Source: Bacillus sp. REN16 (GTDB lineage: Bacteria > Bacillota > Bacilli > Bacillales > Bacillaceae_L). Taken from it: a stretch of 64,000 nt of DNA. A model generated the notes under the pieces. The model was not told the origin of the DNA. It saw only the letters and a program-made list of their open reading frames with translations, and ran no database searches. Numbering within the stretch: position 1 is the first letter of the stretch; every line of letters begins with the position of its first letter. This document shows positions 1-8,174 of this stretch, piece by piece. A program made the position numbers and the translations under genes. The DNA lies in NCBI RefSeq assembly GCF_020731355.1, contig NZ_JAJFZK010000012.1, forward strand, positions 56,230-120,229, written 5' to 3'.

Positions 1-1351
1 GTAATTGTTCCTTAAAAACCTTATTCAGCAGACCTGTTACAGAATCTACTGTTCTAAAGTTCATGATCAACTGAAGCACTTCTCCGCCATGCACTTCAAT
101 CAATTCCTTCACCAGATTGTAGATATCGATATCCGCTCTACGGAAACGATAAATGGCTTGCTTCGGATCTCCGACAACAAATAGCGAGCCCGGACGCGGT
201 TTGCATTTGGTCCAATTCTGTTCTGTTACATCCTGACCTGTTAAATAAAACATAATCTCCGCTTGAATCGGATCGGTATCCTGAAATTCATCAACAAGGA
301 GCCGTTTATATTTCCCTTGAAAATACGAACGAACTTCTGCATTTCTCTTTAAAAGGGCTGCTGAACTCATTAACAAATCCTGAAAGTTCATCAACGCGCG
401 TTCCTGCTTGAGCCTTTCATACTCTGCCTGTGCCCCTCGAAACATTTCAATCACAAATGGGTGGCAATATTCACTCCATCGTAATAGTAATGGCTGAATG
501 TAAGACTCAAAAAAATCTGTGATTCTCGCATGATATTCCTTCGCATCCTCTTTTGAAGACCATTTATACTGTGTAACCGTTAACTTTTTATCAAACAACT
601 GAAAAATCTTAATCTTTAATGCATCTGTTTTGTCATCATATCTGACATGACGAAGTGCATCATCAATAGCCTCCTGAAGATTGTCTGGACCTTTTGGAAT
701 ATCATTCGGAATGCATCGACTTGCTTCTTTTAAAAGAATGACAAAGCGACGAAACACCTCATCAAGATTTGGCTTTTCAATCACTTCACTTGCCCACTCT
801 ACATCAGGATAATTCTTCATTTGACAAAAGCGTTCCATTAAATCTTTTTCTTGAAGCCCTAAATCCTTCATCATTCCTGATTTCTGTGGATGATTCTGTT
901 CAAGCTTATGAGTATAAACTACCCAAGCAGCCTCAGCTAGTTGATCATCCTCTGTGTCCTCAAGTTCAGAAAAATGAACATCAATCCCTGCTTCAACAGG
1001 TCGCTCTCGAAGTAATCGTGCACAAAAGGAATGAACCGTTCCGATAAACGATTGTTCGATGCTTTGTAAGGCTTCCTCAAGTAAAAACTTCACATAAAGG
1101 TCTGTTTCCTCTTTACATTTTTTCTCGAGAACGGTTAAAAAACGGGTCTTAAGTTCATCCGCAGCTTTCTTTGTAAAGGTTATCGCGACAATCTCATCCA
1201 TTTTTGCAGTCCCCGTATAAATCAGATTCACCATTCGATCAACGAGGCTTGTTGTTTTCCCAGAGCCGGCCCCAGCTTCGACAAGAAAGTTTTGATTTAA
1301 GACGGTTGTAATCTTGTCTCTAGCCTCTTGATCGATTATTACTTTAGTCAT
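1..1351 (-). CDS. AddA/RecB-like UvrD-family helicase-nuclease, N-terminal 450 residues (runs off left edge)
   Basis: ATP-dependent 3'-5' DNA helicase subunit expected to pair with the nuclease encoded just upstream for double-strand end resection. The ATG at 1351 opens a frame that stays open to the window edge. Visible superfamily 1 motifs are a Walker A (EAGAGSGKTTSLVDRM, about residue 22), motif Ia (ITFTKKAADEL), a motif II region (LVDEFQDTDPIQAE), motif III (VVGDPKQAIYRFRRADI) and the start of motif IV (LIMNFRT). The frame overlaps the 3' end of the upstream nuclease gene by 8 bp (ATGACTAA), so the two are translationally coupled. The Walker A context resembles the wider UvrD/RecB-type helicases more than the canonical Bacillus AddA as I remember it. 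The C-terminal nuclease half lies outside the window. Confidence 0.85.
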   Translation of the reverse strand, partial: MTKVIIDQEARDKITTVLNQNFLVEAGAGSGKTTSLVDRMVNLIYTGTAKMDEIVAITFTKKAADELKTRFLTVLEKKCKEETDLYVKFLLEEALQSIEQSFIGTVHSFCARLLRERPVEAGIDVHFSELEDTEDDQLAEAAWVVYTHKLEQNHPQKSGMMKDLGLQEKDLMERFCQMKNYPDVEWASEVIEKPNLDEVFRRFVILLKEASRCIPNDIPKGPDNLQEAIDDALRHVRYDDKTDALKIKIFQLFDKKLTVTQYKWSSKEDAKEYHARITDFFESYIQPLLLRWSEYCHPFVIEMFRGAQAEYERLKQERALMNFQDLLMSSAALLKRNAEVRSYFQGKYKRLLVDEFQDTDPIQAEIMFYLTGQDVTEQNWTKCKPRPGSLFVVGDPKQAIYRFRRADIDIYNLVKELIEVHGGEVLQLIMNFRTVDSVTGLLNKVFKEQL

Positions 1352-4289
1352 AGGCGCGCACCCCCTTAAAGCTTTTTAGTCCCTCAGCGGTTTCATCCTG
1401 TTGCTTTTGTTTTAAAGCATCCTTATTATAGGTGGACCTTCTGCAAACTTTTTTAAAGTCACAAAATTTACATTCATTTTCATCATCTGTCATGGTAAAA
1501 TGCCCATGCCCCACAATGGAAAGGAGCTTGTCTAAAATATCTATACCATTAGTTCGTGTTGTTTCCTCTTGCTCCCGTACAAAACGTTTCCCAGCTCCTT
1601 TTCGAGTCGGGAATAAATACGAACTCTTTTTTACGGATCCACCATCTATTCCCAAATGGGCCTCAATCGCAAGGGTGTAGAGGAGGTGCTGGAGCTGCCT
1701 CCCGCCTTTAAAAAATTCCTTTGTATGATAGCCCCAACTGCTTCCCGTTTTATAATCAATGATATGGAAGGAACCATCTGACAGCTGGTCGACCCGATCA
1801 ATAATTCCCCTTACATGAACTGTTCCAGAAGGAAGCACGATCACAGCTGGTGCGTCTTCCCCAAAGGAATATTCAAAATACAATGGTTCACCAAGCTCAC
1901 TATTTTCCTCTTCAACTTTCAAAAAGGTTTCACACGATTCGATAATTTCCTCTGTTTCCAGTCTTTCCGTTCGGGCATTTGGTGCTGGAACCACCGTTTT
2001 TACATTGTCCATCCTTTTGTTCGCAATCTTTGTAAGAAGATCAATATGCTTTGTATAGGAAGGCTTTTCACAACGTATTTTGATTTCCTGATAAAATTTT
2101 TCGAAAATTTCGTGCAATAATGTACCCCTCGTTTTTGCGTCTAACCACTTCGTAGGATCATAGGATACATCCTCAACCACTCTTAATCGCAACACATTTT
2201 CTAAGAAATAGGCATAGGGACATTTCGCGATTTTCTCAAGTTTCCCTGCTGAAATTGTGATATCCGGTTTTTTTCGAGGGTCAAACATGGTCGTATCACT
2301 TTCAACTTTTCCCTCGTATACAGTAAACCCGGGTTCCTGCCTCATTTTTTCCGCATAAAGCCCTCTCGTAATATTTGAAAAATCCGCTAAAAAAGCTTCG
2401 TCAAGCCGCCCATTTTGAGAGTTTGTGATTTTCTCATACCACCAGTCTTCGTTTTCAAGAGTACCGGCTCGGTTTGCAATTGGCGCTTTCTTTTGTACAG
2501 TATTAAAATCGGCGGAATGTTCACCTGTTTGAATTCGATAGCATTGCAAAAATAAGTACGAAGGTGAAATAGCCCGATTTTCATTCATATCGTATCTACA
2601 ATAACTTACGGTAATTTCATTGTCCGCTGCAGAGGCAAAAAGCTGCGCCATCGCATAAATATCCCTTTTTGATTTTTCTTTTTCAAAAGGCAGAAGTCTC
2701 CCTAACCTTTCTCTTTCAGTATCAAGGAGAAGCGGATCCTCCCCTGACTTCCCCGGAAACCGTCCATTGTCCAAACCTACAATAAATAAATGCTTTCGAT
2801 TCAAATAAAGCCCATTTTTATAACTCGAAATATGTAAATATCCGGGCTTAGGGCGCGATTGGCCAATATGGATGGAGAGAAAATCCTCCTCAAATTTTTG
2901 CCATGCATGAGAAACTGCTTCGTTTCCATATGGAAGCAAATCCTCAATCCGTTCAAGTAAAACTTCTTTTGCCGCTTGGTCAAACCCAGATGAAATTTTA
3001 CAGTAATTCATTAGAAAATACTTGATTGTTTTTAACAGGTCCCCATATAGGATAGTCCCGTCACCTTGGGCAGTTGGCATATGTTTAAACGTGGTGGAAA
3101 ACCACTGAAAAAGCCAATGATAATCACCGATTCGGTTCTCTGGTTCGGATGCATCATTCATTTTAGCTTGGATTTGTGATAGATAACGTTCTTTTCCCCA
3201 GCTAATGTTCGCTCTCCGAAGCAGAGTTGCCCATTTTCTTTTTGAAGGTGCGTCTTCTTCCAAGTCAAGTAAATTTTCCTGAAGAAGCTTTAAAAAGGCC
3301 TGTACACTATAATAATCCTTTATCCAATCAAGGATTCCAGCCACCATTTTTCCTGGTTTTGTGAATCCAATCGGTATCCCTTCCCCAAAGGTCACTGGCA
3401 CTTGTAAGCGCTCTGCAATGTGATACATGGCCGTAGCATATTTGGCGCTTGATGTATAAAAAATGGCAGCCTCATCAAATCGAATGTCTTTTTCCTTGAT
3501 TCGAAAGAGTACTTCCTTCAACTCCGTTTCTTCCGTTTTTGCTGAAAAAAGGAATAGGCTTGGAACTGTATTTGGCGAATTCTCTACATCAAACAAATAG
3601 CTTAATGGCGTTTCGGCACCGAAAACAATCTTTGAAAATGCTGAACTTTCAGGTACTGCAATTCCATGTACTGCTTCTAATGGCAGATGAAAGCAGGTTG
3701 TTGGAAGAGCAACTTTTAAAAATTCCATTTGTACATACGTGAGTCTGAGGTTGCTTTGCAGAATGAAGATATGATTTCTAGAATGATATTTTCCTAGGGC
3801 ATTCTGATAAAAGTCCGCCTCATCGGAAAGTTTATTTTTGTGTAGAAGCTGTTCGTAAGTCTCTAAAATGAGAATCATGTCTTCACCTTTACTAGGTGAG
3901 ACAAATTGTTCTTTAACAAGTGTGCTGCTTCTGTATCCCGCAAGACGCAGTTTCTTGACTGTTTGATACATGCTTCGGCTAAAGGTTGGTGTGATTTCGA
4001 CCTCGTGAAAATAGTTTAGGTTATCTTTAAGTTCCGTTAGGAGGGTAAACATTAAATGAGTACCAAGTGCGTCGCTCATGTGGTTATTTTGCAGGTTTGC
4101 TGTCGTATCTAGCGCAAGATCCTTGATTGTTTTGATTTTTATATTGATGGCATGATTGTTCTTTTGAGTAAACTGCCTTAAAATTTGCTCGCCAATCATA
4201 TATGAATCCACAAGTAGAATTTTTTCGGTAAAAAAATGCTGTTTGCATATGGTTTCGAGGTGTTTAATTAGAACTTCCATTGGCTTCAC
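1344..4289 (-). CDS. AddB-like PD-(D/E)XK nuclease subunit with Fe-S cysteines
   Basis: Partner of the downstream UvrD-type helicase. The 981-residue protein has an inactive-looking helicase-like N-terminus and a C-terminal RecB-family nuclease: RGIIDRVD, then IDYKTG (D845, K847) and a QxxxY motif (QHLLY). A CPYAYF cysteine before the nuclease and three late cysteines (C940, C943, C949; CxxC-x5-C) form the pattern of the AddB iron-sulfur staple. It is shorter than canonical Bacillus AddB (about 1,160 residues) and its N-terminus shows no GxxGxGKT P-loop; the corresponding stretch reads LVDSYMIGEQ. Family known: AddAB processes double-strand breaks. Inferred: this is a divergent or second AddAB-type pair, so I do not assign addB. 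Confidence 0.85.
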   Translation of the reverse strand: MKPMEVLIKHLETICKQHFFTEKILLVDSYMIGEQILRQFTQKNNHAINIKIKTIKDLALDTTANLQNNHMSDALGTHLMFTLLTELKDNLNYFHEVEITPTFSRSMYQTVKKLRLAGYRSSTLVKEQFVSPSKGEDMILILETYEQLLHKNKLSDEADFYQNALGKYHSRNHIFILQSNLRLTYVQMEFLKVALPTTCFHLPLEAVHGIAVPESSAFSKIVFGAETPLSYLFDVENSPNTVPSLFLFSAKTEETELKEVLFRIKEKDIRFDEAAIFYTSSAKYATAMYHIAERLQVPVTFGEGIPIGFTKPGKMVAGILDWIKDYYSVQAFLKLLQENLLDLEEDAPSKRKWATLLRRANISWGKERYLSQIQAKMNDASEPENRIGDYHWLFQWFSTTFKHMPTAQGDGTILYGDLLKTIKYFLMNYCKISSGFDQAAKEVLLERIEDLLPYGNEAVSHAWQKFEEDFLSIHIGQSRPKPGYLHISSYKNGLYLNRKHLFIVGLDNGRFPGKSGEDPLLLDTERERLGRLLPFEKEKSKRDIYAMAQLFASAADNEITVSYCRYDMNENRAISPSYLFLQCYRIQTGEHSADFNTVQKKAPIANRAGTLENEDWWYEKITNSQNGRLDEAFLADFSNITRGLYAEKMRQEPGFTVYEGKVESDTTMFDPRKKPDITISAGKLEKIAKCPYAYFLENVLRLRVVEDVSYDPTKWLDAKTRGTLLHEIFEKFYQEIKIRCEKPSYTKHIDLLTKIANKRMDNVKTVVPAPNARTERLETEEIIESCETFLKVEEENSELGEPLYFEYSFGEDAPAVIVLPSGTVHVRGIIDRVDQLSDGSFHIIDYKTGSSWGYHTKEFFKGGRQLQHLLYTLAIEAHLGIDGGSVKKSSYLFPTRKGAGKRFVREQEETTRTNGIDILDKLLSIVGHGHFTMTDDENECKFCDFKKVCRRSTYNKDALKQKQQDETAEGLKSFKGVRAYD

Positions 4290-4323
4290 TCTCCTATTTC
4301 ATAAACACAATTTAGTCAAAATA

Positions 4324-4356
4324 AAAGGACGCCCAAATTTACATTCAGACATCCTT
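4324..4356 (-). terminator. Weak hairpin terminator after cutC
   Basis: On the minus strand AAGGATGT pairs with GCGTCCTT (two G-U pairs) around a 16-nt loop and is followed by TTATTTT. It lies between the cutC stop and the AddB-like gene. Confidence 0.45.
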
Positions 4357-4362
4357 GTTGTG

Positions 4363-5055
4363 TTAGCTTATAATCTCTCTTATCTTCTTTATAGTATTCC
4401 CATTTATTGGTTCGCTAAACTTCCCATTTACACGTACGGCTGATCCGAAATGGTATTCGGTTGCGTGAACTTTCTCATGAAGCTCTGAAATATTATCTGG
4501 TGAGAGGCCGGATCCTAGCATAATCGCCGGTGATTGCATTTCACTTGATAGGGCTAGCATTGCTTTAAGGTTTTCTACACCATCTAATGCCTTTGGTGCT
4601 CCTCCAGAGGTTAACACGGTTTGAATGGACTCGCTGTATTTTTGAAGAGTTTTATAAGCTTCAATAATATCATTCGCCTCATCAATCGCACGATGGAAGG
4701 TGATCTTCATTCCACCAGCCGTCTTTAGCACTTTTTTCAGAAATGCTTCATCTATTTCCCCATTTTCAGTCAAGGATCCAAACACAATTCCAGCTGCCCC
4801 AAGCTCCTTGCATACCTTCACATCCTCTAAAATAACCCGCTTGTCATCTTCGGAATATGTAAATGAATAGCCATGAGGACGAACCATAACATGAACAGGT
4901 ATAGAGACCGCTTGGACAACATCTTTAATAACACCATAGGATGGTGTTAAACCCCCTTCCATCATCGCGGTTACTAGTTCTAAACGGTTTGCGCCATGTT
5001 CCTCAGCTATTTTTGCATCTTCAGCATGTTGAACAATAATTTCGATTAACATCAT
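4363..5055 (-). CDS. cutC: CutC family protein (copper homeostasis protein CutC)
   Basis: A 230-residue TIM-barrel protein with the family's hallmark stretches: an N-terminal VQHAEDAKIAEEHGANRLEL, then GGLTPSYG, HVMVRPHGYSF, GIVFGSL, TFHRAID, VLTSGGAP and a late HFGSAVR. CutC proteins were named for copper tolerance, but the biochemical activity is unsettled, so the name describes the family rather than a proven role. The length is usual for bacterial CutC. The gene starts 14 bp after the stop of the DUF1648 gene and probably shares its transcript. Two adjacent ATG codons (5055 and 5052) follow AGGACG, so the exact start is uncertain by one codon. Confidence 0.9.
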   Translation of the reverse strand: MMLIEIIVQHAEDAKIAEEHGANRLELVTAMMEGGLTPSYGVIKDVVQAVSIPVHVMVRPHGYSFTYSEDDKRVILEDVKVCKELGAAGIVFGSLTENGEIDEAFLKKVLKTAGGMKITFHRAIDEANDIIEAYKTLQKYSESIQTVLTSGGAPKALDGVENLKAMLALSSEMQSPAIMLGSGLSPDNISELHEKVHATEYHFGSAVRVNGKFSEPINGNTIKKIREIIS

Positions 5056-5068
5056 TTACGTCCTACTT

Positions 5069-5569
5069 TCATTTTTTACGTAATTTGATCATCCTGTACA
5101 TATAATAACCCATTGTTCCAAAAATAGACACGAAGAACCCAATCATTGACCACATGCCAAAACCTTCATTTCCTTTGGCGACATTGATCATTTCCCAAGC
5201 TCCAATCGTCAAAAAGAAAGTAAGAAAGAAATTCATTGTAATGAGCATTTTTCGTGAGTTTCTGTAAATGCCTTCAGCGTTTTCAGGTGTGACTTCAATA
5301 GGATAATTATGAATATGTGGAAATTTACTTAAGATAAACATCATCTTAAATAAAAAAGTGGCGATAATCGGCAGAATCAGGACACTTGCCTTTCCACCCC
5401 AACCATCTGGCTCCCCAGCAAAGTTAAAATGTGTTGGTACTCGATCTGGAATTTCGCCCCAATTCACAATGATAAATACATATATTCCTAGTAAAAATAA
5501 AATTGAGAGTGACTCTAACATTTTTTCATATAGCGTTTTCGGCAGCTTCAATACCGGTTTTTCAGACAT
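5069..5569 (-). CDS. DUF1648 four-helix membrane protein (SdpI N-terminal-like)
   Basis: A 166-residue membrane protein with four predicted helices (about 22-40, 62-82, 108-127, 138-160). Between helices 1 and 2 it carries the DUF1648 signature: W, IPDRVPTHFNFAGEPDGWGGK. DUF1648 forms the N-terminal part of SdpI, an immunity protein and sensor in B. subtilis, but here it stands alone, so the function is unknown. The ATG at 5569 is chosen over an upstream in-frame start at 5578 because AAGGAGTGG lies 5 nt before it. That ribosome-binding site is inside a hairpin (see 5575-5612). It is followed closely by cutC. Confidence 0.75.
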   Translation of the reverse strand: MSEKPVLKLPKTLYEKMLESLSILFLLGIYVFIIVNWGEIPDRVPTHFNFAGEPDGWGGKASVLILPIIATFLFKMMFILSKFPHIHNYPIEVTPENAEGIYRNSRKMLITMNFFLTFFLTIGAWEMINVAKGNEGFGMWSMIGFFVSIFGTMGYYMYRMIKLRKK

Positions 5570-5574
5570 AAAAA

Positions 5575-5612
5575 CCACTCCTTATCATATTTTTTATACG
5601 AATAAGGAGCGG
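5575..5612 (-). terminator. Hairpin terminator of the ABC operon that also holds the DUF1648 ribosome-binding site
   Basis: On the minus strand CCGCTCCTTAT pairs with ATAAGGAGTGG (11 bp, one G-U) and is followed immediately by TTTTT and the ATG of the DUF1648 gene. The 3' arm is that gene's Shine-Dalgarno sequence, so the same hairpin could terminate the ABC transcript and mask translation. Confidence 0.6.
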
Positions 5613-5647
5613 TAAAAGTTTCATTTTTGGAACATCCTCGTTGATAT

Positions 5648-6721
5648 TTACTTCTTTCCGAATTGCATTCGAGCTCCTGCTAATTTTGTGAGGACGAAAT
5701 AAGCAATGATGCCGAATCCAAGTCCTCCCAAGTGATAGGATAAGAGGCTTGGAAGTTCCTTGTACGCAAGAGACGAACCAATTACCATTCCACCTAAGAG
5801 GTAGAAACAGATGAAGACACCTGCTTTTAGGTACGGAAAGAGCTCCTCATAAGCCAAGACTTTCCCGTTATTCTCACTTTTGAATCGAGGCGATAATCGC
5901 TTAATCAAATATAACGAGATGAAAGTTACAATTATCGGAATGATGATTACAGATAATGAACTTAAAAAACCAGCTTGTTTCCAAACAAAAATTTCATTAA
6001 TATCACGTTCAAAATCCATTAATAGCAATGGAAATGATAGACTTTCAACAAAGTTATCAAACTTTTGGATTCCGAAGTTTTCCTTAATAAATGAGTTTCC
6101 TGTGATCGCGATATAGTGCTGCGCAATACCCTTGATGACTAGGTTATATAGTCCATATGGCAAAAATAGAAAGATCAAACTGAATGCAAGTTGTGAAACA
6201 TAGCTTGCTCCAATTAAGCCAATAAACAAACTAAACGTATATACGCCAGTTAAAGTTGCAAGTGCAAGTAAAAAGTAATATCCGAGTGCACCTAATGATA
6301 GATACTCATTCAGCACAGAATTCCCCAGGATAATCATTGAAATTACCACACTTACACCCAATGCCAATGCTAAATGAAAAACGCCAAAAATCCACTTTGA
6401 GAAAAAGATGTCACTTCTTTTATATGGTAATGCCAGCGTAAAATCCAGGCTTTGATTTGTTCGTTCTAAACCGATTAAGGATGTGGCCAATAGAATAGCT
6501 GCCAACACTTGAAATAATCCTACTTCTAAAAAGTTTCCAAAGTATAATGCATATGGGTCTGAATTGCCCCATTCGTCCCAGTGTAAAAGCGAATACTCCT
6601 CAATGCTTAAAAAATTATTCAGTTTATATGGAAAGTAAAGACAAACCAACCAAAGTGCCCACACTACAAACTTTGACTGCTTATAATTTCTAAGCCAAAG
6701 TGCTTTATTAAACAATGTCAT
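5648..6721 (-). CDS. ABC-2 type transporter permease
   Basis: A hydrophobic protein of 357 residues with about eight to nine membrane segments. After the first helix it shows the ABC-2 feature SLIGLERTNQSLDFTLALPYKRSDIF, a conserved stretch linking permease and ATPase. It follows the ATPase gene with a 14-bp overlap and that gene follows a GntR regulator, giving a regulator-ATPase-permease operon like the ytrAB type of Bacillus. The transported compound cannot be read from sequence; YtrA-type loci often respond to cell-wall-active agents, which is an inference here. Transcription probably ends at the hairpin at 5575-5612. Confidence 0.8.
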   Translation of the reverse strand: MTLFNKALWLRNYKQSKFVVWALWLVCLYFPYKLNNFLSIEEYSLLHWDEWGNSDPYALYFGNFLEVGLFQVLAAILLATSLIGLERTNQSLDFTLALPYKRSDIFFSKWIFGVFHLALALGVSVVISMIILGNSVLNEYLSLGALGYYFLLALATLTGVYTFSLFIGLIGASYVSQLAFSLIFLFLPYGLYNLVIKGIAQHYIAITGNSFIKENFGIQKFDNFVESLSFPLLLMDFERDINEIFVWKQAGFLSSLSVIIIPIIVTFISLYLIKRLSPRFKSENNGKVLAYEELFPYLKAGVFICFYLLGGMVIGSSLAYKELPSLLSYHLGGLGFGIIAYFVLTKLAGARMQFGKK

Positions 6722-7592
6722 CCCCTCCTAATGCCGACACAAACATGTCTTCTAACGACATATGCAATTCCTCCAAAAGTAATGGTTGTTGATCTTTTAA
6801 ACTTGATATTATTTCTTCGGAATTTCCTTTTATTAAAAAGGTGTTTACACGTCCAATTTGGGACAGAATTTCTATGTTTGGAAATTGCTTGATTTCTTCA
6901 GGGATGCCATTTTCTTTAAAAACCACCTGAACTTTTTTATAATGAAGTCTCGCATCATCCATTGTGACGATTGATTCTACCTCGCCATCCTTTAATATAA
7001 TGAGTGTATCTGCGATTTTTTCCAGTTCATCCAAATGGTGGCTTGAAATTAGAAGTGAAATCCTTGATTCAGACACTTCCTCTAAAAGAAACTGGAGAAT
7101 TTTTCTTTTTACAATCGCATCAAGCCCATTTGTTGGTTCATCTAAAATAATCAGTTTTGCTCGAGTAGAAATAGCCAAAACGATAAATAACAAGGCCTTC
7201 ATTCCACGTGAGAAGTTTCGAATTTTCCGCTTTTCCGGAAGATTGAAACGCTGTAAAAGCTGATAAAAATAATCTTTATCGAAATTCAGATAAATCGCTT
7301 CATATAAACTCACTAGCTCTTTGATACTGTACCCATTAAATGTTGAATTTGAATCAGGAACAAATACCATTTCCCCTTTAACCTCAGGGTTTCCTACAAT
7401 ATTTTTCCCTTGAAACAGAACCTCCCCTTGATCCGCATCTAAAATGCCAACGAGACTCCGTAAAAGTGTTGTTTTTCCCACTCCATTTCGTCCGACCAAG
7501 CCGACAATTGAGCCTTCACCAATTGAAAAGGAAATATTTTTTAAAATCCTTTCTCCCTCAATGCTTTTTGAAAGATTGTTAACATTAAGCAT
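6708..7592 (-). CDS. ABC transporter ATP-binding protein
   Basis: The nucleotide-binding subunit for the neighbouring permease, 294 residues. Walker A is GRNGVGKTT (about 34-42), the signature is NFSRGMK in place of LSGGQ (about 131), Walker B with the following motif is LIILDEPTNGLD (about 150-161), and a switch region ISSHH follows. The degenerate signature is common in this exporter class. The start overlaps the GntR gene by 8 bp and the end overlaps the permease by 14 bp, so the three proteins are translationally coupled. A C-terminal extension of about 75 residues beyond the ATPase fold is typical of drug or peptide exporters. Confidence 0.88.
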   Translation of the reverse strand: MLNVNNLSKSIEGERILKNISFSIGEGSIVGLVGRNGVGKTTLLRSLVGILDADQGEVLFQGKNIVGNPEVKGEMVFVPDSNSTFNGYSIKELVSLYEAIYLNFDKDYFYQLLQRFNLPEKRKIRNFSRGMKALLFIVLAISTRAKLIILDEPTNGLDAIVKRKILQFLLEEVSESRISLLISSHHLDELEKIADTLIILKDGEVESIVTMDDARLHYKKVQVVFKENGIPEEIKQFPNIEILSQIGRVNTFLIKGNSEEIISSLKDQQPLLLEELHMSLEDMFVSALGGDDIV

Positions 7593-7980
7593 CCCTGTCC
7601 TTCCCCCCTAATTCATCGACATATTTCTCAATCCATTCTACAAAGGTTTCTTTATTTATCCCAAGATAAGAAGCTTCTACGAGTAAAAGCTTTAATGATT
7701 GTTTGATTTCCTCCACTTTTTCATCATCTACCCTTTTTGGAAGTTGTTTGGAAACAAATGTACCCTTTCCTCTTCTCGTTTCGATAATTCCTTGTCGTTC
7801 AAGCTCTTGATATGCTTTACTGACGGTGTTCGGGTTTATAAGTAAGGTCGAGGAAAGCTCACGAACACTTAATAATTTGTCATTCGGCTGAAGGACCTCC
7901 TTTAATATGAGTTCCTTGACTTGGTTTACAATTTGTTCCCAAATTGGTGTATTACTGCGTTCATCCAACTGAAAATACAA
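7585..7980 (-). CDS. GntR family transcriptional regulator, YtrA subfamily
   Basis: A 131-residue repressor-type protein with only the winged helix-turn-helix (about residues 10-75: TPIWEQIVNQVKELIL, VRELSSTLLINPNTVSKAYQELE, GKGTFVS) and a short helical tail, the layout of the YtrA subgroup. It heads the ABC operon and overlaps the ATPase gene. The TTG at 7980 is preferred over a GTG at 7989 because AAAGGGG is 8 nt upstream and the family normally starts a few residues before the DERSNTPIWEQ stretch. An inverted repeat at 8018-8040 in the promoter region is a candidate autoregulatory operator. Confidence 0.85.
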   Translation of the reverse strand: MYFQLDERSNTPIWEQIVNQVKELILKEVLQPNDKLLSVRELSSTLLINPNTVSKAYQELERQGIIETRRGKGTFVSKQLPKRVDDEKVEEIKQSLKLLLVEASYLGINKETFVEWIEKYVDELGGKDRDA

Positions 7981-8017
7981 GCAAAACACCCCTTTCCGTT
8001 AACTTATTGTGTTTCAG

Positions 8018-8040
8018 GTGTATCATATCATGTAGTACAC
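8018..8040. promoter_or_regulatory. Candidate GntR (YtrA-type) operator
   Basis: GTGTA at 8018-8022 and TACAC at 8036-8040 flank an imperfect inverted centre (CAT-ATC-ATG). It lies 38 bp upstream of the regulator start, between the ABC operon and ampS. YtrA-type regulators bind such GTGTA/TACAC palindromes; assignment is inferred from position. Confidence 0.45.
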
Positions 8041-8174
8041 ATATTACATTAAACGACATCTACTCTTACGTCAATATACATCTGCCTATTTTTAAAAAAA
8101 TTGTATTTCGTATGTCGAAGTGCATCTGTTACACTAGAAAGGAAACACTTACATTCGTTTAAAGGAGAATACAT

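Noticed and set aside
769..1047. Plus-strand frame of 92 codons inside the helicase gene
   Set aside because: The minus strand codes for continuous UvrD helicase motifs through this stretch.
2387..2584. Several 60-70-codon minus-strand frames inside the AddB-like gene, possible alternative reading
   Set aside because: The main frame is uninterrupted over 981 codons with clear nuclease motifs; others are shadows.
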